Shown: positions 20,406-31,255 of the stretch, piece after piece | Numbering within the stretch: the first letter of the stretch is position 1 | Layout: the number at the start of each line of letters is the position of its first letter | Source: Rodentibacter caecimuris | GTDB lineage: Bacteria > Pseudomonadota > Gammaproteobacteria > Enterobacterales > Pasteurellaceae | Direction: 5' to 3' | Assembly: GCF_001019715.1 (NCBI RefSeq) | Contig: NZ_BBXJ01000001.1 | Span: forward strand, 2,232,001 to 2,296,000 | DNA: 64,000 bases | Made by a program: the position numbers and the translations under genes | The notes under the pieces: generated by a model | The model's database searches: none | Told to the model about the DNA's origin: nothing | What the model saw: only the letters and a program-made list of their open reading frames with translations

Positions 20406-20708
20406 TTAAATGAGTAAAGGACCTGCTCGAATCGGAGCTTGAGGATTGAGTATCTCCGCAATAAAGTGCGGTTGAATTTTAGGTTGTTTTTTTGTTGAAT
20501 GAGAAAAGGGAAGCTGTTGGAACAATTGGCGTTGCTCATCCTGCAACACCTTCGCTGTTTCCAACACTTGCTGAACCGATACGTTTGATGAATAACTTTC
20601 TGCAGGTTGATTCTCTAAGCTTTGCGCATTAGGCAAGGCAAAGATGGCGATCATACTTAAAAGTAATCGCGACCAAAAATTCGGTTTGGTTTTACCTGAA
20701 ATCATCAT
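20406..20708 (-). CDS. secM: SecM-type secretion monitor (translation arrest peptide)
   Basis: SecM stalls its own ribosome when export is slow, which exposes the secA start site. This 100-residue protein lies directly upstream of secA on the same strand. It has an N-terminal signal sequence (SRLLLSMIAIFALPNAQS) and ends HFIAEILNPQAPIRAGPLLI. The IRAGP string matches the essential end of the E. coli arrest motif (FXXXXWIXXXXGIRAGP). The upstream part differs: there is no WI, and P replaces G before IRAGP. It is shorter than the 170-residue E. coli protein. I am confident of the role from the motif, signal and synteny together; stalling itself is inferred. Confidence 0.88.
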   Translation of the reverse strand: MMISGKTKPNFWSRLLLSMIAIFALPNAQSLENQPAESYSSNVSVQQVLETAKVLQDEQRQLFQQLPFSHSTKKQPKIQPHFIAEILNPQAPIRAGPLLI

Positions 20709-20781
20709 CTCGTTGTGTATTACAAAAATTGTGTGTATTGTAGCGGAAATCTAAACTGATGTCATTTATTGGGGGGATTTC

Positions 20782-21111
20782 ATGAAAAACAAGGCCGAAC
20801 GTTATCAAAAAGCCGTAAATATTGTCGAGATAATGGAACAATCGTCCTTTGCTCAAATAATGCAAAAAGGCTTAGCAATACATGAATTAAACCAAAAATT
20901 TAACCGCTCTTTTCCCCAAGAATTTCAAGACTTATTTCGTATTGGTCGGATAAACGGGGATACACTGTTTATTGAAGTCGCAAATGCGATTGTTAGGCAA
21001 GGAATGCTGTTTCGCCAATCGGATTTATTAACACTGATTCAACAGGATTACCCGCAGGTAAAAAGGCTAGATTTGAAAATCAGCCCTGAATTTAACAGAG
21101 TTATGCCTTAA
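20782..21111 (+). CDS. DciA-like DUF721 protein
   Basis: This 109-residue protein is divergent from secM-secA, the place where the DUF721/DciA gene sits in many gammaproteobacteria (between lpxC and secA). DciA interacts with the DnaB helicase and is the proposed ancestral helicase operator. The sequence (FAQIMQKGLAIHELNQKFNRSFPQEFQDLFRIGRINGDTLFIEVANAIVRQGMLFRQSDLLTLIQQDYPQVKRLDLKISPEF) follows the DUF721 pattern: a helix, then GRINGDTL(F/V)(I/L)EVANAI...LR....LL..L. Its ribosome site (GGGGGGAT) is good. The C-terminus overlaps the convergent dam by 11 bases. Confidence 0.7.
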   Translation: MKNKAERYQKAVNIVEIMEQSSFAQIMQKGLAIHELNQKFNRSFPQEFQDLFRIGRINGDTLFIEVANAIVRQGMLFRQSDLLTLIQQDYPQVKRLDLKISPEFNRVMP

Positions 21112-21952
21112 AAATTGCAATCAACTCTTTTACTTTTACCCGTTTTTCCGAATTTTGACTAATAGAACGCTGCACTTTAACCCGCTTAAATTTTGCCCCT
21201 TGGTAAATTTCACGGGTAAATTTTATATCGTGATTGGAAATCAAAACAGGAATCTGTTTTTCCTTTTGCACTTTTTTAGCGAGCTCCGCTAAAGCCCGTT
21301 GATGTTCCAGACCAAATTCATTACCTGCATAACCGGTGAAGTTGGTCATTTGTTGTAACGGTGCATAAGGCGGATCACAGTAAATCACTGATGTTTTATC
21401 CGCCAGTTCAAAGGTTTGTTTAAAATCTCCGCATAAAAATACCGCACTTTGCGCTTTGTGCGCAAAATAGCGTAACTCATCTTCCGGAAAATAATGGGTT
21501 TTATAAGCACCAAAAGGCACATTAAATTCGTTATTGCTGTTATAACGACACAGCCCGTTAAAACCGAATCGGTTTAAATAAAGAAAAATAACGGAACGCT
21601 CAAAAGGATCATGGGATTCATTGAATTGCTGACGTTTCGCATAGTAGTAATCGGGCGTATTGGCTTGAGGTGAAAAGAAAATCTGCTTACAAGCGTCAAT
21701 ATATTGATCAACGTTATCCTTAACAATATTAAATAAATTAATCAGATCAGGGTTAATATCCGCCAGAATATAACGTTCAAAATTAGAATTTAAAAACACT
21801 GCCCCTGCGCCCACGAAAGGCTCAATTAAACATTGTTTTTTCTTTGGGAAGGCTTTATTAATATCGTCGGTTAAACGAAACTTACCGCCCGCCCATTTCA
21901 AAAAAGGGCGGTGCTTTATTTTAGATTTAATCTTTTTTTTCGGACGTAGCAT
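21101..21952 (-). CDS. dam: DNA adenine methylase Dam
   Basis: Dam methylates adenine in GATC and so guides mismatch repair and replication timing. The 283-residue protein has motif I FLKWAGGKFRLTDDI, the AdoMet-binding region LIEPFVGAGAVFLNS and the catalytic DPPYAPLQQMTNFTGYAG, where DPPY is the adenine-methylase motif IV. The gene starts one base after the aroB stop. In E. coli damX lies between aroB and dam; it is absent here. The basic start MLRPKKKIKSKIKHRP is a little longer than in E. coli. Confidence 0.96.
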   Translation of the reverse strand: MLRPKKKIKSKIKHRPFLKWAGGKFRLTDDINKAFPKKKQCLIEPFVGAGAVFLNSNFERYILADINPDLINLFNIVKDNVDQYIDACKQIFFSPQANTPDYYYAKRQQFNESHDPFERSVIFLYLNRFGFNGLCRYNSNNEFNVPFGAYKTHYFPEDELRYFAHKAQSAVFLCGDFKQTFELADKTSVIYCDPPYAPLQQMTNFTGYAGNEFGLEHQRALAELAKKVQKEKQIPVLISNHDIKFTREIYQGAKFKRVKVQRSISQNSEKRVKVKELIAIFKA

Positions 21953-21953
21953 T

Positions 21954-23042
21954 TTAGTCCGTTTGAGAACAACAGCGGATAGCGTTTAGCACAAGCTTAT
22001 GATCCGTGTCCGTCGCCACATAAGCTTGCCCCAGTGATTTAAGCAATACAAGACGTAACTTACCGGCAAGCACTTTTTTATCGCGCATCATATGAGGCAG
22101 ATAGTCTTCCGCTTTCATTCCATCCGGTGATACAGTGGGTAAATTGGCACGGGCAAGTAATTTTTCCAAACGAGCAACCTCTGCGATGGAAATATTCCCC
22201 AATTCCTCAGAAAGCGCGGCAGCCATCATCATTCCGACGGAAACCGCTTCTCCATGTAACCAATTACCATAGCCAAGATGTGTTTCGATGGCATGACCAA
22301 AAGTATGCCCGAGATTTAATAGTGCACGATCGCCTTTCTCTGTTTCATCACGGGCTACAACATCCGCTTTTATTTGGCAACAACGGGCAATGCAATACTG
22401 GAGTGCTTCCTGTTTCAGCGACACAAGATCATCAATATTCTTTTCCAACCATTCAAAAAATTCATTGTCAAGAATAGCACCGTATTTAATGACTTCCGCA
22501 AGACCGGCATTGACTTCACGTTTTGGCAAGGTGTTCAGCGTAAGCGTATCAATCATCACTGTTACAGGTTGATAGAACGCACCGATCATATTCTTACCAA
22601 GCTCATGATTGACGGCGGTTTTCCCCCCGACGGAAGAATCCACTTGAGAAAGTAAAGTAGTCGGAATTTGAATTAAACGAACACCGCGCTGATAGCTTGC
22701 GGCTGCGAAACCTGCAACATCACCGATAACGCCACCGCCAAGTGCGATAATCGTTGTATCGCGACCATGGTTGCCTTGTAAAAGTTTGGTAAAAATCAGA
22801 TTAAGAGAATCAAGCGTCTTGTACTTTTCACCATCGGGTAACAAAACATGATCGACTACACAACCCCGTTTTTCAAGGGCATCCATCACCGTTTTCAGAT
22901 AAAACTGTGCGATCGTCGGATTGCTGACAACCATTATCCGCTCTCCGTCTTTAACCGGATAGCAAGTTTCATCTTGTAGCAAACCACTACCGATTAAAAT
23001 CGGGTAACGACGTTCTTGTAATTCTACATTTACGCACAGCAT
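21954..23042 (-). CDS. aroB: 3-dehydroquinate synthase
   Basis: AroB converts DAHP to 3-dehydroquinate, the second step of the shikimate pathway, using NAD+ and a divalent metal. The 362-residue protein contains [54 protein letters not shown] and the metal-binding [12 protein letters not shown] and [10 protein letters not shown] histidines. The start [20 protein letters not shown] is standard. It lies 42 bases downstream of aroK, as in E. coli. Confidence 0.98.
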   Translation of the reverse strand: MLCVNVELQERRYPILIGSGLLQDETCYPVKDGERIMVVSNPTIAQFYLKTVMDALEKRGCVVDHVLLPDGEKYKTLDSLNLIFTKLLQGNHGRDTTIIALGGGVIGDVAGFAAASYQRGVRLIQIPTTLLSQVDSSVGGKTAVNHELGKNMIGAFYQPVTVMIDTLTLNTLPKREVNAGLAEVIKYGAILDNEFFEWLEKNIDDLVSLKQEALQYCIARCCQIKADVVARDETEKGDRALLNLGHTFGHAIETHLGYGNWLHGEAVSVGMMMAAALSEELGNISIAEVARLEKLLARANLPTVSPDGMKAEDYLPHMMRDKKVLAGKLRLVLLKSLGQAYVATDTDHKLVLNAIRCCSQTD

Positions 23043-23084
23043 AATTTATCCTTTACAATAATGATTAAATACTGCCAGTTAAAG

Positions 23085-23627
23085 CTAAAGGGTGCCGTTC
23101 AGCCCATTCATATTATCAATTAAATCAATAATTTGATTCACCATCACTTTAGCATTTTGGTCATCGGTAGGGAGGGTAATATCCGCAACTTCCTCATATA
23201 ACGGGTTACGGATTTTCGCGAGATCTTCCAAGACTTGGCGCGGGTCTTCCACATCTTGTAAGAGTGGTCGTTTTTTATCCCGTTGTGTACGTTGGAATTG
23301 TTTATCAACCGTCGTTTCCAAATAAATCACAATACCACGCGCCGATAAGTAATTACGATTGTCTTTTGACAGCACTGTTCCGCCACCGGTAGAAAGAACA
23401 ATACCTTGCATTTGGGTTAATTCATTAATGATACGTTCTTCACGTTTACGAAAGCCTTCCTCGCCTTCTAAATCAAAAATCCAACCGATATCAGCACCTG
23501 AACGCTCTTCAATTACTGCGTCAGAATCTAAAAAATCCATATTTAACTGTTGTGCTAATTGACGACCAATTGTGCTTTTACCCGCACCCATCGGCCCTAC
23601 TAAAAAAATATTACGTTTTTCTGCCAT
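23085..23627 (-). CDS. aroK: Shikimate kinase I
   Basis: AroK phosphorylates shikimate with ATP. I place the start at [27 protein letters not shown] (23627), the usual AroK N-terminus, giving 180 residues. The longer in-frame start at 23687 adds a non-conserved stretch. It has the Walker [10 protein letters not shown], the shikimate-binding [32 protein letters not shown] and [12 protein letters not shown], and the lid RDKKRPLLQ. It is the first gene of aroK-aroB-dam. The ~260 bases upstream hold one uptake signal and probably the promoter. Confidence 0.97.
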   Translation of the reverse strand: MAEKRNIFLVGPMGAGKSTIGRQLAQQLNMDFLDSDAVIEERSGADIGWIFDLEGEEGFRKREERIINELTQMQGIVLSTGGGTVLSKDNRNYLSARGIVIYLETTVDKQFQRTQRDKKRPLLQDVEDPRQVLEDLAKIRNPLYEEVADITLPTDDQNAKVMVNQIIDLIDNMNGLNGTL

Positions 23628-23887
23628 TACTCTTTTTCTAATGATAAATTTACTCAAATTGATCTTTTTAATACTAAGCAAAACCACGAAATGAAAGTTG
23701 CCAAAAGATCACCCAAAAAATAATGGGGATTATCGCAATAAACCGCCTTAACTTTCAACCTTTAAAGGGAATTATTTTTAAATAAGTCTAAAGTGCGGTC
23801 AAAAATCGTTTAATTTTTGTTTGCTGGCTAAATTAACAATTAAATTTTTTCCCACACCTTATCGTAGCACTGATGTTATACACCGAA

Positions 23888-24922
23888 TTAATCCGCTATT
23901 TGCCACACCCGATGAATAAAAGGAATAATTTCAGCTAAGGCATTCTTGATTGAAATCAAGCCCAAATTCATTTGCGTTTGTTTACCGGCTGGCGGGCAAA
24001 ACGCCAGATGCTTATCCAAATCATTAATCGGTTTCCAACGCCTTGGTTGAGAGGAACGGCTATTAGGATAAAATCCCACCGTTGGAAGATTAAAAGCACT
24101 GCTTAAATGCAACGGCCCGGTTGAACCCGCAATAAATAAATCGGCACAAGCTAAGGAGTGGGCAAAATCAACCAAACCTTTATTTTTATCGTAAATCACA
24201 ACACGTGAATCCCCCACTAATTGCGCCAGTTCATGGGCTTTTTCACTCTCACTGGGGCCGGCGGTCAGCACAATTTGACAATCAAACTCGATGAGTAATC
24301 CCTGAATTAATTCTGCATATTGAGTAAGTGAAAGATTTGTTGCCGATCCCCCTGAGCCACTATGAACAAAAATCCATTTCTTGTTCGCGGAAAGCCCTAA
24401 TGTTTGTTGTAAAAAAACACGCTGATTTTCAACCGCACTTTTATCCAATACAAGATAGGGCGGTTTTGGTTCAACAATCGGCATATTATGTTTTTTTAAA
24501 AAAGCTCGGACTAAATCCTGATTGTATTCCGCTTCCGATTTTTCCGAACGGGAACGGCGCTGAGTAAGTCGGTGATTATAAAAAAACTGAACCAGTTTTG
24601 TAGCAGGTGCCAGGCGATATTTAATCCCGCTTTTCCAAGCTAATTTGGCATTATGCGTATTGGAAAAAAAACTGATCATGGCATCAAAGTTTCTTATTCT
24701 AATCTCATGGATAAGGCGGTTAAAATCTACTTTGTCGTCTTTTTTACTATCAATAATCACATCATCCAAATAAGGGCAAATTTGTGCAAGCGGTGCAGTG
24801 TAACTCGGCACAAGTGCGGTCAGTTTTAGTGAAGGATTTGATGCTTTCAGCATAGCGAAAGCCGGCCATGCCTGCATAAAATCACCCAGTTTATCATTAC
24901 GAATGACCAACATTTTTTCCAT
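23888..24922 (-). CDS. Glycosyltransferase family 9 (heptosyltransferase-like)
   Basis: The 344-residue protein belongs to the GT9 family of ADP-heptose:LPS heptosyltransferases. It begins MEKMLVIRNDKLGDFMQAWPAFAMLKASNP, the typical N-terminal ...RxDxxGD... motif, and later has IFVHSGSGGSATNLSLTQYAELIQGL and ADLFIAGSTGPLHLSSAFNLPTVGFYP, the sugar-nucleotide binding region. It should act at the cytoplasmic face on LPS core. It lies 5 bases downstream of the O-antigen ligase gene, which supports an LPS or LOS role. Which residue it adds cannot be told from sequence. Confidence 0.9.
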   Translation of the reverse strand: MEKMLVIRNDKLGDFMQAWPAFAMLKASNPSLKLTALVPSYTAPLAQICPYLDDVIIDSKKDDKVDFNRLIHEIRIRNFDAMISFFSNTHNAKLAWKSGIKYRLAPATKLVQFFYNHRLTQRRSRSEKSEAEYNQDLVRAFLKKHNMPIVEPKPPYLVLDKSAVENQRVFLQQTLGLSANKKWIFVHSGSGGSATNLSLTQYAELIQGLLIEFDCQIVLTAGPSESEKAHELAQLVGDSRVVIYDKNKGLVDFAHSLACADLFIAGSTGPLHLSSAFNLPTVGFYPNSRSSQPRRWKPINDLDKHLAFCPPAGKQTQMNLGLISIKNALAEIIPFIHRVWQIAD

Positions 24923-24927
24923 AATAC

Positions 24928-26178
24928 TTACTCCAAAGGTTGTCTTTTTTCACTTTGTTTTAGCATGGCTAAAAACACTATCGTTAGGAAGAAATAAAAA
25001 ATATTACCCGAATTATGTGCAAAAAAACCTTGGCTTAAACAATAAATCATCACCGAAAAAATATGCACTATACCCAATGAGGCAATTAATTTTGTTTCTA
25101 AAGAAGAGCTGTTTAAACGACGTTTAAATTGAAATAACGGTACAAATAAAATGGCTAAAAATGCGATCAGTCCGACGATTCCTCGCTTAGAAAAATCATC
25201 GAGATATTGATTATGCGCATGGGTAAATTGCCCGATATGACCGGCTACTACTTTCGTTTCGACATCCTGTTTACGCTTTTCTGTCGCCCCTTGCTCTCCC
25301 CAGCCTAAAACCGGTTTTTCTTTTATCATTCCAACCGCACTTTTCCACATTTCAAAGCGTAATCCAAGCGAGGTATTCGCATTATTTTTTTCATATCTGA
25401 CAATGTCGTATTGAATTAATGAAAGACGCTCCATCACACGGCTATTCGGCATTTGGCTAACACCGACTACAACTACGGCAAACATACCAATCAAACTCAG
25501 AAAAAATCTTTTTGACAGCGAACGGCGATAAATCCACAATACGACCATCAACATAACGGGTAACGCTACCCAGCCTCCACGAGCCGTAGAAAGAATACTG
25601 CCTAATACGCCACCAAATGAAGCAATAATACAAAGTGCGGCGATTTTTTTATGTGATTTTTGCCAAAAATAAAGCCCAATCACAAAACTAAACAGCCCCA
25701 ATGACATTGCAATATCCCCGCCCTGAATCTGCATGGTTCGAGGAGCATATGCCATAGGACTGTGTAAAATAAACTTATCATAAAGAGCAACGAATCCCGC
25801 GATTACCGCTCCTAATGGAATAGCATAAATCAATGCACATAACTTTAATGGGGTTCTTAATAAGAAAATGAACGCCGGAATTAATAAAATAGCACGGCTT
25901 GGATTATCTAATTCCCTTCCCTTCCCTTCATTCATTAATAACGAAAGCACAAATACCGTAAAATAAAAAATATAACTATAAATAAGCCATTTATCTTCTT
26001 TTGATAAATCCCATTTGAATTTTTTGATCAGACCGTAAATGCCGTAACCTAAACCTAGCAGCATTAAAAAAATCGGGGCGATATTGTGTCCGCCTTTCAA
26101 AGTCAACACGGATAAAAAGAAAAAGCTAATACTTAAATTTGCCAAGAAAGGGAGAATATTCTGTTTTGAAATTTGCAT
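24928..26178 (-). CDS. O-antigen ligase family protein (WaaL-like)
   Basis: The 416-residue membrane protein has about eleven to twelve hydrophobic segments and a large periplasmic loop, as in the Wzy_C/O-antigen ligase family. The loop holds ENKNANTSLGLRFE-like sequence (KNNANTSLGLRFEMWKSAVGMIKEKPVLGWGEQG) and GQFTHAHNQYLDDFSKRGIVGLIAFL, where the conserved H and the arginines (ARGGWVALP) are catalytic-type residues. It should join undecaprenyl-linked glycan to lipid A-core in the periplasm. Polymerases (Wzy) share this fold, so ligase is the best but not the only reading. It pairs with the GT9 gene. Confidence 0.87.
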   Translation of the reverse strand: MQISKQNILPFLANLSISFFFLSVLTLKGGHNIAPIFLMLLGLGYGIYGLIKKFKWDLSKEDKWLIYSYIFYFTVFVLSLLMNEGKGRELDNPSRAILLIPAFIFLLRTPLKLCALIYAIPLGAVIAGFVALYDKFILHSPMAYAPRTMQIQGGDIAMSLGLFSFVIGLYFWQKSHKKIAALCIIASFGGVLGSILSTARGGWVALPVMLMVVLWIYRRSLSKRFFLSLIGMFAVVVVGVSQMPNSRVMERLSLIQYDIVRYEKNNANTSLGLRFEMWKSAVGMIKEKPVLGWGEQGATEKRKQDVETKVVAGHIGQFTHAHNQYLDDFSKRGIVGLIAFLAILFVPLFQFKRRLNSSSLETKLIASLGIVHIFSVMIYCLSQGFFAHNSGNIFYFFLTIVFLAMLKQSEKRQPLE

Positions 26179-26195
26179 AAGTTGTCACTCAAATA

Positions 26196-26221
26196 TAAAA
26201 AACCGCACCTAAAAGTGCGGT
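26196..26221 (-). terminator. Terminator after fbaA
   Basis: On the minus strand ACCGCAC-TTTTAG-GTGCGGT forms a 7-bp stem followed by TTTTTTAT, a strong rho-independent terminator for pgk-fbaA. It is built from an uptake signal. Confidence 0.8.
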
Positions 26222-26245
26222 CGTATTTTATGCTAGTTTTGTGGA

Positions 26246-27322
26246 TTATAAAACATCAACACAGTTTAAGTCTTCGAAAGATTGCTCTAAACGTTTAGAC
26301 ATGGATTCTTCCATTTTGCGTAACCAAACACGCGGATCATAATATTTTTTATTCGGTACGTCCGGGCCTTCAGGATTACCTAATTGACCTTGTAAATAGG
26401 CTTCATTCGCTTTATAGAAGTTTAGAATACCATTCCAAGCCGCCCATTGAGTGTCGGTATCAATGTTCATTTTGATTGCACCGTAACCGATCGCTTCGCG
26501 GATTTCCTCACGGGAAGAACCGGAACCGCCGTGGAACACGAAATTAATTGGTTTTGCAGGAAGATTACGCTCTTTCGCCACAAATTCTTGTGATGCCCCT
26601 AAGATAGACGGCTTTAATTTCACATTACCCGGTTTATAAACACCGTGTACATTACCGAATGCCGCAGCAACAGTAAAGTTCGGGCTGACCGGATTTAGTT
26701 GGTCATAAACATATAATACGTCTTCAGGTTGAGTATAGAGTTTAGACTCTTCCACATCTGAATTATCTACGCCGTCTTCTTCACCACCGGTGATACCGAT
26801 TTCGATCTCAAGAGTCATCCCCATTTTATCCATACGGGCAAGATATTCACGGCAAATTGCCATATTTTCTTCCATTGGCTCTTCAGATAAATCAATCATA
26901 TGAGAAGAGAATAATGGGCGACCGGTTTCGGCAAAATGTTTTTCACCCGCTTCTAATAAACCGTCAATCCATGGAAGTAATTTTTTCGCTGCGTGATCGG
27001 TATGAAGGATAACCGGCACACCATATTCTTTTGCAAGAGTATGAACGTGTTTCGCACCGGCAATTGCGCCTAAAACGTCGGCACGCTCGCCTGATGTAGG
27101 TTTGATACCTTTACCGGCATAGAAAGAGGCACCGCCATTAGAAAACTGGATAATAACCGGTGATTTTACTCGAGCCGCAGTTTCTAATACGGCATTAACG
27201 GAGTCAGACCCTACACAGTTTACCGCCGGGATTGCGAAATTATGTTCTTTGGCATAAGCGAATACTTTCTGAACATCTTCACCAGTTAATACACCTGGTT
27301 TTACGATATCTAATAAACCCAT
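26246..27322 (-). CDS. fbaA: Class II fructose-bisphosphate aldolase
   Basis: FbaA cleaves fructose 1,6-bisphosphate to DHAP and glyceraldehyde 3-phosphate using zinc. The 358-residue sequence shows NFAIPAVNCVGSDSVNAVLETA, VPVILHTDHAAKKLLPW (zinc His and the catalytic region), TLEIEIGITGGEEDGVDNS, the FGNVHGVY and NFVFHGGSGSS zinc-histidine blocks, and the C-terminal DPRVWLRKMEESMSKRLEQSF. It is 81 bases downstream of pgk, matching the pgk-fba order of E. coli and Haemophilus. Confidence 0.98.
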   Translation of the reverse strand: MGLLDIVKPGVLTGEDVQKVFAYAKEHNFAIPAVNCVGSDSVNAVLETAARVKSPVIIQFSNGGASFYAGKGIKPTSGERADVLGAIAGAKHVHTLAKEYGVPVILHTDHAAKKLLPWIDGLLEAGEKHFAETGRPLFSSHMIDLSEEPMEENMAICREYLARMDKMGMTLEIEIGITGGEEDGVDNSDVEESKLYTQPEDVLYVYDQLNPVSPNFTVAAAFGNVHGVYKPGNVKLKPSILGASQEFVAKERNLPAKPINFVFHGGSGSSREEIREAIGYGAIKMNIDTDTQWAAWNGILNFYKANEAYLQGQLGNPEGPDVPNKKYYDPRVWLRKMEESMSKRLEQSFEDLNCVDVL

Positions 27323-27403
27323 CTTGTTGTTTCCTTCTTTAAATGTTAAGAACTTTTATATGGTGTATGTCATTCAACACACACCATCACCATATTCGGT
27401 TAA

Positions 27404-28567
27404 TTAACCGTTCGCACGTTTTTCAAGAATTTCCACTGCAGGCAATACTTTACCTTCGACAAATTCTAAGAATGCACCGCCACCGGTTGAAATGTAAGAA
27501 ATTTTATCGGCAATACCAAATAAATCGATCGCGGCAAGGGTATCACCACCACCGGCAATAGAGAATGCATCACTATTAGCAATAGCGTGAGAAATCACTT
27601 CAGTCCCTTTACGGAAATTAGGGAATTCAAACACGCCTACCGGCCCATTCCATAAAACGGTTTTCGCATTTTTGATGATTTCAGCCAATTGCTCTGCAGA
27701 TTTATCACCAATATCAAAAATGGATTCATCGTCTTTTACTTCAGTCACGGCTTTTTCGGTTGCAGGTGCTGTTTCAGAAAATTCTGTTCCTACACGCACA
27801 TCAACCGGAACGGGAATATCCGTACTGGCGGCTAATTCTTTTGCCACAGGAATTAAATCTTCTTCATACAAAGATTTACCTACATTGTGACCGGCCGCCG
27901 CGATGAACGTATTTGCAATACCGCCACCCACGATAATTTGATCAGCAATTTTTGAAAGAGAGTTTAACACTTCTAATTTTGTGGAAACTTTAGAACCGCC
28001 TACAATTGCCACCATTGGACGAGCAGGTTCTTTTAACGCTTTACCTAAGGCATCTAACTCAGCGGCAAGCAATGGACCGGCACAAGCAACCGGCGCAAAT
28101 TCAGCAACACCGTAAGTTGAAGCTTGTGCACGGTGTGCGGTACCGAATGCGTCCATCACGAATACGTCACAAAGTGCAGCATATTTTTTACCTAATTCAG
28201 GATCGTTTTTCTTTTCACCTTTGTTTACGCGAACGTTTTCCAGAACAACGATTTCGCCTTCTTTCACATCCACGCCATCAAGGTAATCACGTACTAAACG
28301 CACAGGAACATCAAGATGTTCGTTCAAATAATCAACAACTGGTTGCAAAGAATCTTCAGGCTTAAATTCACCTTCAGTCGGACGACCTAAGTGAGAAGTC
28401 ACCATCACTTTCGCGCCTTTTTCAAGAGCTAATTTCAAAGTAGGGATGGTTGCACGGATACGTGCATCGGAAGTCACTTTGCCGTCTTTCACCGGTACAT
28501 TAAGATCTGCGCGAATAAACACTCGTTTGCCTGCTAAATCTAAGTCGGTCATCTTGATTACTGACAT
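27404..28567 (-). CDS. pgk: Phosphoglycerate kinase
   Basis: Pgk makes ATP from 1,3-bisphosphoglycerate. The 387-residue enzyme has [47 protein letters not shown], the hinge region and [21 protein letters not shown], ending with the nucleotide loop [16 protein letters not shown] and [14 protein letters not shown]. Length and motifs are normal. It is the first gene of the pgk-fbaA pair; its promoter should lie in the ~90 bases before 28659. Confidence 0.99.
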   Translation of the reverse strand: MSVIKMTDLDLAGKRVFIRADLNVPVKDGKVTSDARIRATIPTLKLALEKGAKVMVTSHLGRPTEGEFKPEDSLQPVVDYLNEHLDVPVRLVRDYLDGVDVKEGEIVVLENVRVNKGEKKNDPELGKKYAALCDVFVMDAFGTAHRAQASTYGVAEFAPVACAGPLLAAELDALGKALKEPARPMVAIVGGSKVSTKLEVLNSLSKIADQIIVGGGIANTFIAAAGHNVGKSLYEEDLIPVAKELAASTDIPVPVDVRVGTEFSETAPATEKAVTEVKDDESIFDIGDKSAEQLAEIIKNAKTVLWNGPVGVFEFPNFRKGTEVISHAIANSDAFSIAGGGDTLAAIDLFGIADKISYISTGGGAFLEFVEGKVLPAVEILEKRANG

Positions 28568-28658
28568 AATCTATCCTCTTGGTTAGTTAAAATTAAAACT
28601 TCGCCCATTATACCTAGATCTCGCTAGGTTGTAACGATTTAGATCAAAGAAATCCTTA

Positions 28659-29720
<1,062 letters not shown>

Positions 29721-29723
29721 GCC

Positions 29724-29888
29724 ATGTTTTCTCGAATGACTAAAACAAAATTACTCAAAATCGTGGTGATTTTAATTTACCTGTTTAGCCCTATCGATAT
29801 TCTACCGGAAGCCGTACTCGGACCTTTGGGTTTAGTGGATGATGCGGCCGCTGTGTGGCTATTAATAAAAATTTTACTTGCTAAATAA
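29724..29888 (+). CDS. Small DUF1232-like membrane protein (54 aa)
   Basis: A 54-residue frame starts ATG three bases after the ferredoxin stop, with AAAGG upstream as the ribosome site (it lies within the end of the ferredoxin gene). It reads MFSRMTKTKLLKIVVILIYL, then the DUF1232/YkvA core SPIDILPE...LGPLGLVDD, then a hydrophobic AAAVWLLIKILLA tail. The SPxDLIP...G..DD pattern is the hallmark of the family. It is shorter than most members, which have ~100 residues, but is complete. Function is unknown. Coupling to a ferredoxin gene is suggestive only. Confidence 0.75.
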   Translation: MFSRMTKTKLLKIVVILIYLFSPIDILPEAVLGPLGLVDDAAAVWLLIKILLAK

Positions 29889-29931
29889 AAAAGTGCGGTT
29901 AATTTTCTCTGAGAATTTCAACCGCACTTTT
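29889..29931. terminator. Bidirectional uptake-signal terminator
   Basis: AAAAGTGCGGTT (29889-29900) pairs with AACCGCACTTTT (29920-29931), a 12-bp stem flanked by A- and T-runs, between the convergent DUF1232 and YfcZ-type genes. It can serve both strands. Confidence 0.8.
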
Positions 29932-29936
29932 CCACA

Positions 29937-30227
29937 TTATGCCGTCTTCATTTGGAAGATCACCAATTCTGCCTGACAGCAGAAAGCAAATTTTGCCTTT
30001 AATAAATAACCGTCATCGACTTTACTGATTTCCGCCTGAATTTCACAAGGTTCACTTTCAACCTCACGAGCTTTCTGAGTAAAAAAATCTAAAGCGGTTT
30101 GCGCTTGCTCTTGGGCGTCATAGATATAGTTGATCTCTTGTGTACAATCCCGATTATCAAACAATGATTTCATATCAAAGGTGTTACAACCGACACATTC
30201 AACCGGTCTTTCTGTTTGAATTGCCAT
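29937..30227 (-). CDS. YfcZ/YiiS family protein
   Basis: This 96-residue protein matches the YfcZ/YiiS (DUF406) family. Conserved cysteines appear in [12 protein letters not shown] and DNRDCTQ, and the C-terminal half has [32 protein letters not shown]. The family is common in Enterobacteria and Pasteurellaceae with no settled function. The clear ribosome site GGAGAG before ATG fixes the start. It lies 23 bases downstream of trpS on the same strand and may be co-transcribed. Confidence 0.88.
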   Translation of the reverse strand: MAIQTERPVECVGCNTFDMKSLFDNRDCTQEINYIYDAQEQAQTALDFFTQKAREVESEPCEIQAEISKVDDGYLLKAKFAFCCQAELVIFQMKTA

Positions 30228-30250
30228 ATTTCTCTCCTTTTTATTAATCG

Positions 30251-31255
30251 CTATTTTGCCGCCACAAACCCCACGGCTTCATACACTTTTGCGAGAGTTT
30301 CCTGCGCTTTCGCCCGTGCTTTTGCGGCACCTTGGCGAAGAACTTCATCAAGCAAGGCTTCATTGCTACGATATTCATGAAAACGTGCCTGCAACTCTGC
30401 AAGTAAATTAGACACTTCATCAGCCACCGCAGTTTTTAAATGACCGTACATTTTACCTTCAAATTCTTGTTCAAGTTCAGCAATGGATTTATCCGTTACG
30501 GCAGAAAGAATATCCAATAGATTTGATACCCCCGCTTTGTTTTTTACGTCATAACGAACAACAGGCGGCTCATCAGAATCAGTCACTGCACGTTTAATTT
30601 TTTTCGCCACGGATTTTGGATCTTCTAAAAGTGTCACCACATTATTGCGGTTATCATCGGATTTTGACATTTTCTTTTCCGGATCCTGCAATGACATAAT
30701 ACGTGCACCGGCTTTACCGATAAAAATTTCAGGAATAGTAAAAATATCCCCATAAAGGGCATTAAAGCGATTGGCAATATCGCGTGTGATTTCCAGATGT
30801 TGTTTTTGATCATCGCCAACCGGCACATTTTTTGCTTGATAAAGCAAAATATCCGCCGCCATCAATACCGGATAATCAAACAAACCCACATTAATATTTT
30901 CCGCATAACGTGCCGATTTATCTTTAAATTGGGTCATACGGCTCATTTCACCAAAATAAGTATAACAATTCAGTACCCAGCTTAATTGGGTATGTTCCGG
31001 AACATGGGATTGAACAAAAATTGTCGCTTTGTTCGGATCAATACCGCAGGCTAAATATAGCGCCACAACATCAAGGGTTGCCTTACGAAGTGCGGCGGGA
31101 TCTTGACGCACCGTGATCGCATGTAAATCAACCACGCAGAAAATACACTCATAATCCTCTTGCATTTTTACCCAATTGCGCAATGCGCCTAAATAGTTCC
31201 CGATAGTCAACTCGCCGGAAGGCTGCACTCCGCTAAATACGATTGGTTTTACCAT
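30251..31255 (-). CDS. trpS: Tryptophanyl-tRNA synthetase
   Basis: TrpRS charges tRNA-Trp. The 334-residue class I enzyme has the HIGH-type motif within [17 protein letters not shown], the [27 protein letters not shown] block and the KMSKS loop [14 protein letters not shown]. Length fits bacterial TrpRS. The ribosome site AAAGGATAA and the start [14 protein letters not shown] are standard. No attenuator-like leader is visible upstream. Confidence 0.98.
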   Translation of the reverse strand: MVKPIVFSGVQPSGELTIGNYLGALRNWVKMQEDYECIFCVVDLHAITVRQDPAALRKATLDVVALYLACGIDPNKATIFVQSHVPEHTQLSWVLNCYTYFGEMSRMTQFKDKSARYAENINVGLFDYPVLMAADILLYQAKNVPVGDDQKQHLEITRDIANRFNALYGDIFTIPEIFIGKAGARIMSLQDPEKKMSKSDDNRNNVVTLLEDPKSVAKKIKRAVTDSDEPPVVRYDVKNKAGVSNLLDILSAVTDKSIAELEQEFEGKMYGHLKTAVADEVSNLLAELQARFHEYRSNEALLDEVLRQGAAKARAKAQETLAKVYEAVGFVAAK

